From Daldinia sp. FL1419 (taxonomy: Eukaryota; Ascomycota; Sordariomycetes; Xylariales; Hypoxylaceae), in contig MU623506.1 of the NCBI GenBank assembly GCA_025201765.1, positions 1-64,000 on the forward strand: 64,000 bases of DNA. Reading direction: 5' to 3'. Of this stretch, positions 24,131 to 36,203 are shown in pieces. Position 1 is the first letter of the stretch; every line of letters starts with the position of its first letter. Made by a program: the position numbers and the translations under genes. The notes beneath the pieces were generated by a model. That model was not told the origin of the DNA and made no database searches. It worked only from the letters and a program-made list of their open reading frames with translations.

Positions 24131-25694
24131 TGGTATACTGAGGATATACGCAGATTGCAAGTCAAGGTAAATCAGCCAATTGCCCACCCTGCGGGCATCA
24201 TACCGCTACTCATATAACCAGCTATCTCTTTACATAGTTCTGCTTTAGCTCTCCTCTTAAGCCTTGTCAGTTATCGGTATATTCCGGTCAGTACGGCACA
24301 TTTCTGAATCACACACGGACTCCGAGCGCGAGACCCTGTGATAATACAGATTTGTGCGGCTATCGTCAATGCCAAACCATCTGGCGACCCAGATTTGAGG
24401 CCTTCATCCCGAAAGCCCCTGCATTATAAACTCGACGTCGTATCGTTTCCCGTCGAACTTGATTCAACTAAGTGTAGCCGCACTCCTGGAAACGATGAGA
24501 TAGCGTTCTGTGCTACTTCACGGCAACTCGGTTGCCGAATGGTCCTTTCAGCCTTCGGTTAACTAGCTTTTTAATGAGCACGCCCGCCTTGACCGCGAGA
24601 AACGACCAGGGTCGTATTCATTCTAGAAGTAACTAAGCTGCTAGGTTAGTGTAGTTAAGGCTAACATTTTATCGTACGCTAGATGGCTCTTGGTCTCAGA
24701 TCACTGAGGCTATGCACGATGGCTTTGATCAGAACTAAAACCCTGGGAAGCACGCTATCTGCAACGACGGCATAGAGCTGGACATATAAGGGTGCATGGC
24801 CACATGCCATCAGATCATTGTCCGTGATGGAGACGACTACGGGTGGTGGTGAGCTTTGACGAGATCTACCTCAAGCCCAAGCCATCGCAGGCGTACACTA
24901 CTTAAGCGCTACTGCGAGACTATTTCTCTGCGTCTGCCCGCGCCTGAAACGCACATCATCTTCCTCTTTAAGCTACGCATTGACCAAATAAGCCATCCTG
25001 ATATACATAATATACATGACAAGAGCATACAATAGTGTAAAATCCGGGGATGGGCTGAGGAACTATTATACTCCATCAACATACGTAAAACCAGCCTATC
25101 TCATACATACGCCAAGATAACGTAGGTAGACTTATAGGGATGATGCTTGATTCCCACATTAAATAGATAAACCAGCAATACTGCTAAGACGGAGATCATA
25201 ATACCTCAGCTCTCCGGAAGGCAGACCATCCATAGTCCTATGCTAGCACACTTGCAGATACACAAGGCCTGAGCCAATACGATCATATGCCGACATTCTG
25301 ATGACTAGCAAAACAGCTCAAGGCTGATCTCTAGAACTAGGTGCCTACCTACATTACTTATTTAATCGCAAGTAGAGGTGTACGGTCAACTACACTACCC
25401 ACACTCAAATGGTCGCCTGATAACCCAATTATTACGAATTACCACCATGCTAGGTTAGTATCATCTACCAAGGGTCAATGTACCAAAATATGGCCTGCGT
25501 GGAATTGATGGTTAGTGTATACATCTATGGTGATAGGGGTAAAGTAGCTCGAGGGCGGTGTCGTACAGCGACAAGATTTGCGTATGCCTTGTCTTTCGAA
25601 TACTCCTGGGGGATTATAAGGGACGGGTTGATGCTATATCAGACTACACCCAGGTCAGTAGTACTTACAGCACACGACGGTTGATAGAAAATCA

Positions 25695-25735
<41 letters not shown>

Positions 25736-26295
25736 AGAGAGCTCGTCTGGGATTGAGGGTATAGAGTTATCCGGAGCTTCCTGATATATCATCAGAAAGT
25801 TGGAAATAGCCTAGGTTGAATCTGGGTGGTATTTACCTCAAAGCCTGAAGTTGGATAGGGGTACGTCTTAAGAGGGAAAAAAGGAGAGGTTTTTGGTAGC
25901 TTAGTACTGGAATAACCTTGCAATTTGAAAATACTACTACCAATGTTACCACCATTCTTCCCTCGGCCTACTATATGCTCCTCAGTCCCATTACATCCAA
26001 GAAACAGCCTGACCACGGCATTCCTCTCATCATACATCCAAGGGAACCCAGATACACACCAGCAGTGAGAAGTGTCCGTGCGCGTCTCTGTTTTATAGCC
26101 AAACCCACGCACTTATACGGATCCGTACGGGCCATATAAATTCGGAATAAAATGATAAAAACACCGTTCCATTTCAACTCAAGTCTGCTCTGGTCGAATA
26201 AAATATCCCCTGATAAATCCACTGCCAAATTGTTGCGCTACACAAGTGTATATAGCAATATAGTAGGTGGAATAGGCGTACCTAAATCCCATATC
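24131..26295. other. Gene-poor region with possible decayed coding relic
   Basis: About 24780-25000 reads for short stretches like coding sequence on + (for example VSFDEIYLKPKP) but is interrupted by stops, so it may be a fossil gene; the family is not recognised. An AC/CA microsatellite of about 19 units lies at 25696-25734. Otherwise nothing is supported. Confidence 0.35.
25696..25734. repeat. (CA)n microsatellite
   Basis: Uninterrupted run of about 19 CA dinucleotides in gene-free DNA. Confidence 0.95.
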
Positions 26296-28061
26296 TTAAG
26301 CACCAGGCACAAGCGTGTCCAACGGATCATAGTACTTATACACCTTCCCAACCTTCTCGCCGCGGGTTAGCGACGGCTGAGTGAACGTCGAAATCCCGGT
26401 AGTCCGATCGTACGACTCGCGGAGGGCAGCGGGCCTCTTGCCGCCGCCCTCGGGGAGATCAACCACGAATTTCGGTATGTAGAACCCGGCCACCGTGCCC
26501 TGGATCGCCGACTCGATGTCCAAGATGGTCTGCAGCGGCGTCCGCAGGTGCTCGATCTTCTTCACCATGTCGCATTGATAGACGTAGTACTGCGGGACGG
26601 AGTTTAGTGTTACGATGTCTTGACTTAAGGAGTAAAAAAAAAGGGGAAAGGGGGAAATTCTGACCGGCTGTATCCCCATCCTCGCCAACCTCTTCACCAG
26701 CGTCGCCATAGTCTCCACGCTATCATTGATCCCCCTCAACAACACCGTCTGGTTTCTCACCGTCAACCCCGCCTTCATCAACCTGAGACTAGCCGCCTCC
26801 GTGACCCACGATATCTCATTCGGGTGGTTAAAATGGGTGTGCAGCGCCATATGCTTACCCGCCTTTCTCGCCTTCTCCGAGACCCGAATCAGCGTATCTG
26901 TCCACGGATCTGTTGTGTCGAGGAACCTGTGCGGGGAGACCGCTAGACCCTTGGACGCGATCCGGAACCGTTCGATGTTCTTCATCCCTATGAGCCGGTC
27001 TCCGATCCACTCCAGAATATGCGGCATGAGGTAAAAGGCATCCCCGCCCGAGACCACGATATCGTGGAGTCCGTCTTGGCTCTCAATGTACTCGAACGCT
27101 TTGTTGATTACGTCCCGCGTGGCACGGAAGGATTCCTTGGTTACCAACTCGGTGTCCGCGCCGATGCCGTAAGATCGGGTGCAGTATATGCAGTACGTTG
27201 GACAGACCGAGGTTGCTTTTTAGAATATTAGCATTGATTACTCGGGGAAGGTAGTAAGGTAGAGCCGTACGAAGGAATAGTGCTTTATCAGGATATCGAT
27301 GTACGACCGCAGAGACTGGTGAGTCTTTCTGCTCGTTCAAGGAGTCCAATTTCAGCGCGGGATGATCCTTCATCATTATAGAGCCTAGAGGAATAAATTG
27401 CTGGAATATCGGGTCGTTTGCCGGGTCTTTCCAGTTAATCCTACTCAATACATATGGCCTATTCCAAGTTAGAGCTAAAATATTCGTACTGGTCGATAGC
27501 CCCTTTTTCGTGCTTATGCCTTCTGCTTCGAATAGGGGTATTGGAAAGGGGTGCTTACATGACCCGAACAGACATTGTGGATTCTCTCATGCCGCTAACA
27601 ACATCACCCATAAGTTCGTCTCGGCTTTGCATGCCGCCTATGCGATGGTGCCGAGGAACCTCAGCTGGCAGGACACTATCGAGAAAATCCATTACATTGT
27701 TGGGTAGTAGCTTGCGATCACGCCCTAGCTTGGCTTCGACGACATTCTAAAGAAATTAGCGAGTGCGGGAAATAAACGGGATTTAGCCTACTTTGACACC
27801 CCATCGCCAAGATAGAAAGTCTTCTCTAGGTACATCCTTCCATAACGGAATAGCACGCCAGAACTCGTCTTCTTGTTCGGAGGGGGTAATTGCTTGCGCC
27901 ACGGGTGGTGGAGGAAGGTCGTAGGTGACGTCTGACGCGAACGAACGTCGGGCATTGACGGTAGGTATTCTTCTTACCAGGCAGGATGAAGTCTGTGGTG
28001 TTCTCAAAATACCTCTACCGTGAAGGAGGAATCGAGATTTAAGGCGAATACAGGAAGACAT
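26296..28061 (-). CDS. Lysine 2,3-aminomutase-like radical SAM enzyme, probably mitochondrial
   Basis: Predicted 496 residues in five exons: 28061-27792, 27746-27559, 27458-27271, 27215-26665 and 26589-26296. Introns are 45, 100, 55 and 75 nt. The family interconverts L-lysine and L-beta-lysine with a [4Fe-4S] cluster, S-adenosylmethionine and PLP. The CxxxCxxC cluster motif is at C220, C224 and C227. VVSGGDAF and HFNHPNE follow. DLPEGGGK carries the expected PLP lysine, K450. D406 (YQCD) and D443 match the substrate-binding Asp pair of the Clostridium enzyme (D293, D330; PLP-Lys 337) with identical spacing of 37 and 7. The N-terminal 45 residues are Arg-rich with no acidic residue, as in a mitochondrial presequence. 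It sits alone between gene-poor tracts. Epsilon-lysine specificity is inferred from the Asp pair. Confidence 0.93.
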
Positions 28062-29300
28062 GGTTTCTTTAGGAGAAGATTACACTGTGAGGTAATTAAT
28101 GATATAGGAAGATCTGTGTGTGCTGAATTTGCGCTTATGGCTTAATGATATGATAGAAGCATCTTGCTAGAGATAAATCATATAGTGTATTCTGTCCTTA
28201 TATATCGATCCGAATAGAACATAGAGCCTCAGGGCGATATGCCATCGGGATCCATCGCTACCGTCGGTTTCTTGATGCGACACTATGTCACCACCCTGTT
28301 CCTCCTGGTCGGGCTCGAGACTAACGCCAACGCTGGCATCCACATTATAGTTAGCGAATGGGCTATATCCCAGGATACGCCAGTTGTCCAGATCGAGATG
28401 GCATCCGGTGCCAATATAAGACAGGAAGGATTCAGACTCTAACAGAGTCACGTATTCCTTATCCGTGACCCGGTCCAAAGGGCTGGGTTTGTGATGCGAC
28501 CCCTATTCGTCATCATTGACCCTGTAGCTATATGATGTGTAAGACCTCCATGGTATCCATCAATAACATGATAGTTGGCATTGATGCTCAGTGGAGACCC
28601 AGACTTATATGATACATAGGTAGCTAGCTAGGGAAGCATATTTACAAGAGGATAACGTGTGGCGTATCCATCAAGAGGGATCTTCCGGCTCCGTATGGTA
28701 TTAACTACCTAGGTAACCTACCTAATGCATGTACTTGACGTTGTATGTATGCGATGGTAGAGAATGTATGCGACGGCAATCTGTCAAAGAGGGATAGGAT
28801 CATGCTAATCATCGGAATCCCGGGGTAATGTAGGTTAACAAGGTCGCTAACGTCAGTGGTAATGTTACCACAGGCTGACTTTTCCCCGTAGAGACAACAG
28901 AGGCAGCCTTTGTTTTTGTTTTGTTTTTGTTTTGTTTTTATCTTGAGCCTCATCATAGGCAAGAGAGGTTTAGTGCTATTCGTCGGGTGCATTGCTAAAC
29001 CAACTATATGAGAGAGCATTGATAGCTGGTCTTCTCCCTTATTGGCGTCGAGTGGACATAATTCTTCATCAGGTTGGGGCTGTCTTGGCTATCCATGGTT
29101 GTGGGATTTCCCTCGTATCTCTTCAGGTATATATCCACTACGAATCACAAATATTTATCATAAATCAGCCTGGATACTCCAACTCCGGAATAGTTTTACC
29201 GGCCCAAGGGTATCTGGTACTGTAAGCATGTGAGATATGAGTCTAATTGCCTCACCCAACAAACGCTGCAAAGGACCCTCCGATCTACTACCTATTCATG
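28062..29300. other. Gene-poor region with unrecognised short frame
   Basis: A 103-codon minus-strand frame (28478-28167; begins MDRVTDKEYVTLLESESF) has balanced composition and could be a fragment of a lost gene. It has no recognisable family, and no splice partner could be placed. A TTTTG-type run lies at about 28914-28940. Nothing else is supported. Confidence 0.3.
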
Positions 29301-32300
29301 CTATAATCGCCCAATGTGACTGTTAGCTGCTCCTACCGCTCCCGGTTCTCTGGCAGAGCGTCTTAGTATGATACCCGAAAACCTGTCCACAGAATAGTTA
29401 GGTGAAAGTGCATTTTCATATTTATGCACTATAACTAGCTCCCCCATGTAGTCTAGTTACATTTGGGAAGCTGCACGATGCACGATTATGAGCTTACCGC
29501 TGTGGACTAATAGTAGGCCTCCTCGTCGTTATAGAGGAGCCCCAACTGCTGATTGGGGATTGGGTTCCGTATACGCGGGAACGACGCCTACTATCTTTAT
29601 TGTGCGGACTTTAGCTGATAGGTTTACGTAGTGCCAGGTTTGAGGCATGCTATGAAAAGGCCTCATATGTAGGAACTTATTCCGCGTTGGTTCTAGCGGT
29701 GCTTAGTCTAGACTGAGGAATATTCCGACGCTGAGCTGGCAGTGCTCTTCGAGAACTACGCCATGCTTCATCGCACCAAAGGAAATGATTAATCGACGGC
29801 AAGGTATTGGCTGTACTTAGTACTAGTATCATAGTGAATTGCAAACAGTGATACTTTCCTCCACTGCAGCGCTGAAAGAACTTCCACAGGCCTCGATAAA
29901 TTATGCGTCTGGCGGTTCTAATGTGGCTTGTTCTACATAGGAGTTAGACCAAGACCGCATTTGTTACCATGATTCGACCCGATCGATACTACGTGTTGGC
30001 GGCTCTGTAGAAAAGCATCATTGCGATATGTATATGCAACACGCATGATTGTTCGATAACGGCATGGTTAAACCCCATATAGATGTATCCCCTTGTCTCG
30101 GCCATATACCATGGCCATGGAGCAGAAAACGAAATAAGCAAATCCCGTGCGGGGTCCTTCATGAGCTCTCAGCGCAGACTATAACGGAATAGGAATGCTT
30201 CCGCCAAGCAACAAGCCTGGTTGGACATGCAAGACTATACTAGGGGGTTAGATCGAAGTTCTGGTAAAAACGTGAAGCGAGGTTAGCCCGGAAAAGTATC
30301 GCAGATCGCGTGATGGGTACCGTTGTACACCCGATGAAGAACACCACCGCTATGGGCTTCTTGGGGAGCAGAGCCGCTATCACAACAGGGTCTAACGAGC
30401 ACAGCCTGGCTGGTATACGGCGGATGAGAAACCGGAGGTCGGCTTTGGGAATGGCGCGCGCGGGCCGCAAATCTAGGAGTATGAATATACTCCCATAGGA
30501 TTTCACCGGTGGGGACCCTGCCAACGGATGACTGCATACGTAGCCGAGCACGGGATGAATGCCAATTCGTTGGCGGCTATTGGTTGCATCGTGTCATTGG
30601 TCAGCCTCTGTTTGGAATACATGGGGTACCGCTCTGTCGGGTTCAGTAGCTTCTGCTAAAATACAACCCAGAGACGTGTTACTATACGGTAGGATTTAAA
30701 TCTCTCCCATAGTTATGGGGTATATCTTGGGTCCTCTTCATCCCCGGGTTGGTTGGATCTGAATTGTATTCGTCATAGGCCCCCCGTTTTCGAGTAGCTT
30801 GGTTTATCCCGCCCAATCCATCGGTTTCGGTTCCAGGACATGCCGTGTCACAATGGGGTCAAGTACCATCATTACCTATTACCCGGGTCGGCCCGTAATA
30901 AACTGGAATTTGATAGATAAAAATATTTCAAATGAGGCTCTAATAGATCGATCCGTACGGGTCCTTAGTGTTGAGTCATGAGTTCGGGCGGTGCGGGCCG
31001 TTTTTTCTGCTTAGCTTTTCAAGGCTTTTCCGGGTTGAATATGATGCCCATCCCGATACTCTGGCATAGTAATTATGGAGAAGCACCACGCCAACGTGTT
31101 GGGTTATATTGTTTCTTTATACGAGAGCAAAGGAATTTCTTGGGCTTTCCCGCGCCAACTCTAATGAGTAGAGGCTGCCTTGATCAACTGACGGTAACAT
31201 GAATAAGCTGATGCATAGTCAACCTCACTTCATTATGCATGCGTCTTGCATTAGTGTCTCGTCGGAAGCAGTGAAGAGAACATGTGATGCTGTTTAGAGC
31301 AGGGCGCACATATCTGTCTTGCCGTCCCTCTGGGATCGTAGCAGCCAGGCTGTGCTCCGACTAGGAGGTACCTATAGCAGACGACCTCATGCTCCCAGGA
31401 AACTAGTCAACAGAACAGTATAGTATAGCATCAAAGACCCACCCCTATTAATTACGAAACAGGAGCGATCCTACCGTAAGTCCGGCTTAGCCGACGACGT
31501 TCATTCTGAGGTGATGGGTGACTTCGGTGTGAGAACTCTGGTGATACTACTCAAAATGTGTCCGGATATGATTGGGACAGGGGAGGGTTCCCTGTTTTCT
31601 CGTCAGCGGCCATTACATCGAGATCCCAGCCCTCGCCCTTCTTTGTAAGCGAGTACACCTCCAGATGTATCGACAAGACAGATGACAAGGGTGTTGGAGA
31701 TGTTATCACGAATCCGGGGTCGGGTTTTAGTAGGCTGCCCCTATACCGCCGCCGGGACTAGAAGGAGTAGGGCCTAGGAGGCGAATACTATTGTCCGTAG
31801 TAGGTGGAAGATATCAGGATTTAAAAAATAACTGAAAAAGAGTGCATTCATAATCATTATTTTGGGGAGGAGTTGGGTCTCTGGGCGTTGGTTTTCTAGG
31901 TGACTGTAGATACCGGAAGGAGTTTCCTAGCTACCAAATTCCGGCCTTGAATGGCATAAGATCGGAATATGAGCATCCAAGGGGGGAATGAGCTGGCATT
32001 TTGCTGGACCTGAGGCGAGACGCGTATGATTCCACCTAGAAACGTGAATAGGGACTGTTTGAACATGATTATAGGTGAGGTAGGATGGTAGGATGGATAC
32101 GAGATTTGACCTGTCATCCGTCGCTCACCATTTACCAGACCCGAAGGTAGGTGACCCCCCGGGTATTTCTCGTGGTGGCATTCTAGTTTTCACTTTTGCG
32201 TGGCCCCTCTCCTATTTAAGAAGATGGTTTCTGCAGCGCTTATACCTTTGTGGCATGAGAAAGCGATCTAAGCTAGGCTGGTGGATGGTTAGAGAAGGAT

Positions 32301-33157
32301 GGTTAGAGAAGGATGGGTAGAGAAGGACGGGAGGAGGGAAAGATGGATGGGGTGGATGGATTTAACCTAGTCAATACCAGAAAGGCGAGGTACCATTAAG
32401 TTAAAGTTCAATGCTGCATACAGTTGAATCTTCAGCGGATACGGTGATGCGTTCCTTCCATATTCTGGATAGGGGTAAGTGCCTACTAATATGTAGGAGT
32501 AGGTATAGGGGTACATATGTGAGTAAGTACCTATAGGTATGTACTAATGACTTACATGTCTAGCGCCAGGAGGGTGGAAGGCTGCGACGGGCTGGCCAAT
32601 ACCCCTTATTCCTTCTCCCAGTATTAGAATGTATGCTAGATATGCCTAACGTACAACCAACATAGATGACTTTTTAGCGTACTTCTAACTTAGGCACAGT
32701 TTCAAAGATGCGAATATATTCCAACTGCGTTTTCGGAGACGAAGCAACCCCTATCCCTTATTTAACCCCTGAATTGAGCAATCGGGGTACCTAAGTATTG
32801 GTCGTAGGACCATCCCTTTTATCCAAGGAGAGACAGGTTCAACTACGTAAGGAGTTTTAACCATTACCAGAGGTGCGACAAAAGGTGACCCAGGTCCCAG
32901 GGTCGAACAGCTATAACACCAATTCCACATACTAAGGCGACACATACATTGACATTGATACACACAAGGAGTGTCTATTGATCTTTAAGCTCCGTTTCGA
33001 AGCATTAAGATCCTCATATACCGAAGGCCAACCGAACAATCCAGTAAAGCCTTGAGGCTTCGAATATTTCCTACCCGACTCATAAGGGATCAATCGGGTT
33101 TGCCTAATATAATAAATACTATGAATACATTCAACTCTGCTATCTTGTCGACGATTT
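29301..33157. other. Gene desert with scattered coding-like fragments
   Basis: Nearly 4 kb without an intact gene. Short coding-like fragments appear, on - near 30240-30551 and on + near 30799-30981 and 31558-31761. All are short, stop-bounded and unassignable. The base composition is normal, so this is not classic RIP DNA. It may be an old degraded gene or element. Confidence 0.35.
32284..32332. repeat. Short tandem repeat (about 14 bp unit)
   Basis: Three to four copies of a GGTTAGAGAAGGAT-like unit, grading into GGATGG-rich sequence up to about 32360. It lies in gene-free DNA. Confidence 0.8.
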
Positions 33158-34600
33158 CTACATATATCTCTTCATGATACTTATAACTTCTCCAGCTATA
33201 ATACAACCTTGTGCGGCCATCTCTCCTTTATATTGTTCTCGTTGTGATTGTTCTCGTTGTGAGTCTTCAGTTTCTACAAATACATCATCTAGAATGCTAG
33301 AATAACTATTGGGAAAACGTCTCGGCCGAACCCATCGTCGATATATTCGACAAAATGGGCGCCATTCTCTACGACATCTTCCTCTAGCCAAAACACAACC
33401 GTAGCCACCGCCACCATCGCGATCTTGGCTCAAACCTTGACGACTCCCTGGTGGTCTCTTACAACCTCGCTCCGACCAGCGTCTCGACTACGGGTCCTAA
33501 AGCTTCCACGGCTGCCATAACCCATTTGCACAAGTCCAGGCGAAGCCTCGCGGTTTGGAAATAAATCTATACAGATTACAATATCTTTAAATTCTGACAA
33601 ATATTCTTATACCCTATATTCCAGACACCGTGTTCTCATAAATATTCAAAAGCTCCATGTTCCCATGATAGTTCATCCCAGGTATATCACGAAGTTAGCG
33701 CTTCGTGATACGCTCCTAGGAAACCCGCTCTACAGTTTCTAAACCATCTCCGTAATCAAATCTAGGGTCGGGATAAATCGCCTCCGCCCCCTTTTTGACA
33801 CCGACCCCGTGTTGAAGTCAGGGCTGACGAACTCTTGCTGGAGGATCTTTTCATCGACTTTAGCATCCTTCGCCATCGAGCAATCAATTTTGCGGCCCTT
33901 ACCTTTGGCATTTGTCTTTTTCTTGAGAGCAGTAGAGGCCTTCTGTTCCTGGAACGGCCTTTTTGGTAGCCCCCGTACCCCTGCTGATTTCGGGTATTCG
34001 CGTTGTGATCGTATAGGGCTTGTTTCAAACCCGAGAGATCAAAGGTAGGATCCTCTGTGTCGATGTTGAGGCCAGGAAGTGTGGTGACCCCCCCGGGGTC
34101 CGTGACCGATATGCTTGGGACCGAGGTATTGAATTGTAGGCCTTGGCCGTTCCGAGGCCAATAGTCCGAGTAGCGTGAAGACGGTGGCATCAATGGTAGT
34201 TGCGGGATCTTGTGGTGCGGTTCCTGGGTCTCCTCCCCGGAGGCGCCGACGTTTTGTTCGTGCTTTCGTTTTACGTGAGAGTCTATGATTGGGATATCCT
34301 TTAGGGCGGCTGTAAGTCGCTCTTCTTGACGTGGAAAGATCGACGCACAATATTCGTGTTTGTCCTCAAGGGGGACGTCGAGCATATCAACCCCCATAGC
34401 CATGTTGCCGACTATGATAATGTTGACGGAAGAGGGGGAGATACCTGTTGTTACAATACTTCGGTTACGTTTAGTATCCTCAGCGATTGATATTGCTATT
34501 AGTGCTAGGCTCTCTTTTACCACGTTGCGAACGGCGTTAGGTCTAGTAATATGTTGCTGTGTTAATGCTGTGCGGAATAGAGGCTCGGTAGAGAGAAGAG
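33158..34600 (-). pseudogene. Probable decayed gene, family unknown
   Basis: A minus-strand open stretch from about 34600 to 33762 encodes roughly 275 codons, but its first in-frame ATG comes only after about 65 codons, at about 34400. A stop at its 5' edge bars extension. Near its 3' end a second frame (about 33960 to 33739) reads better, with QKASTALKKKTNAKGKG and then KRGRRRFIPTLDLITEMV before a stop, as if a frameshift or missed intron joins them. Farther downstream, a frame at 33433-33158 encodes an Arg/Gly-rich then acidic segment. Central residues such as ISVTDPGGVTTLPGLNIDTE look protein-like. Interpretation as one broken gene is inference; it could instead be an unannotated intron-containing orphan. 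Confidence 0.35.
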
Positions 34601-35546
34601 GGTTTTAGGTCCTTTTTCTATCGAGCTTAAGTCTTAATCAGCCGCAAAAGTCACTAGGCGGGGAATGCATGACGAAGGGTTAAGTATTGTTGGGATTTTG
34701 CTTTCTTACATTCAGAACAAAGAGCATGGCCTGAATGTATAGCCTCATAGCCAGCTTAGAGTTCCTCGCGGAACAAGGAAATTGTTTACGTGCGTCTTTG
34801 CTCCACCTCCCAACAACTATGGCTATTGTGATGTGAGGTAAAGGGATTAACACTAAATTCAAAGAGTCAGGTGTTTTATTTACATGGGGATTCTGGGTAT
34901 CATGAGATGTGAGGATCGGTGGTTTCGATCATCATCGGCATTTTCCTGCAAGAGACAATATTCCTATACCGTCTACAAAGCCGCCTGCTGGGCGTATTAA
35001 TCACAGGAATATATGAAAATCATATAGTTCGAGATAATGATCATTTATTATATCGATCACACTCCGAGGCAACGGGGCTTGCTAATTGCCTCTGTCCAAA
35101 ATATTACACAGCCATCTCTGGCATCTGTTGTATGGATAGCCCCATTCCCGGGACTTTATTTAACAGGGATTGAGGCTCGCCTAAAGGATATTTTTAGTTT
35201 CAGGGCGTAGACGCTATATATGTCCCACAGGGTGAGTCGATCGAGCGGTAAAACAAAACCTGAACGTTAGATGTTATGTAGGTGACTACCAAATCACCCA
35301 ACACGTCCCAAATTCGCAAGACTCGACCCTGATAACTTTACCTTGTGTAAAGACGCCCTATGCAGTACTGCTATTGTCAATATCAATAGTTCTTAAAGTA
35401 CCAAGGTCTATATCCTATGGATTTCGCGCTCTTGTAGATGCGCATAATTTCCGCCTCGTATGCGGGCGGTACCAAGCATAGAAAAGAAGACCCTTGCATT
35501 TCTGAACGAGCTAGAGCACTCTAGTTTTGCAGCGTTCTACGATCCA
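34601..35546. other. Intergenic region, no gene seen
   Basis: Between the presumed relic and the 3' end of RPB7. Only short frames are present; no feature is supported. Confidence 0.4.
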
Positions 35547-36203
35547 TTAGTACGAGCGTTTGGGAGCATGGACGGGGAGGGAGGGAGATAAATACCCGAG
35601 ATAGTCTTCCTTGATACTACCGATGGCCCATAGCTCACCGACTTCGGCTCGCGTGCCCACGATCTTGACACGAACCTGAGTATTAACCTCGATTGTAGTG
35701 TCCTCATTGTTAGTGAACTGAGGCGGTGTAGCGTTCGGATCCCATTTGACTTCGTGTGGAATCAACTTGACAGAGACTGTCAACTAACATCATCCGCGCC
35801 AACGTCAAGGGGACTACTTACGTGGGTAGACACGAAAATTCGAAGGGGCCCTGCCTCGGCAAAGAAGCCGTGCTGGTTGACGGAGACTACTATGGCATCC
35901 ATCTTACTCGTTTAGCAAAGGTCACAGCATCAAGACTCAGCCTAGAAAACCTACCGTTTCGCCCTTGAAGGGGCGCCAGACCACAGCACGATATCCGACA
36001 GTGAACTCGGCGAGACCACTTCCAGGGAGGATACGACCCTCGGAGATATCAAATGTATCCATGATAGAAATAATGTAATAACTCCCAGTACACGTCCCTT
36101 CAACATCCTTCAGAAGCTTGCCGGTGACCAGTTCGTGCATGTTCTTGCCGAAGTACGAAGGGTGAAGGGTGACCCTTCGCTCGAGGTTGTAGAGGAAGAA
36201 CAT
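35547..36203 (-). CDS. RPB7: RNA polymerase II subunit RPB7
   Basis: Predicted 182 residues from three exons: 36203-35955, 35902-35822 and 35765-35547 (introns 52 and 56 nt). With RPB4 it forms the stalk of RNA polymerase II, acting in initiation and in RNA handling after synthesis. The N-terminal half starts MFFLYNLERRVTLHPSYFG, and LVTGKLLKDVEGTCTG and YIISIMDTFDISEGRILPGS match the tip domain. The C-terminal half, AIVVSVNQHGFFAEAGPL with FVSTHLIPHE and ending IGSIKEDYLGYL, is the OB/S1 domain. The family is usually about 171 residues; here about 11 extra residues follow IKEDYLGYL, which could be real or a missed terminal intron. It is an essential gene beside a long gene desert. Confidence 0.95.

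Noticed and set aside
24780..25000. Candidate transposase relic
   Set aside because: A few coding-like words on + but several stops and no transposase motif; too weak to name.
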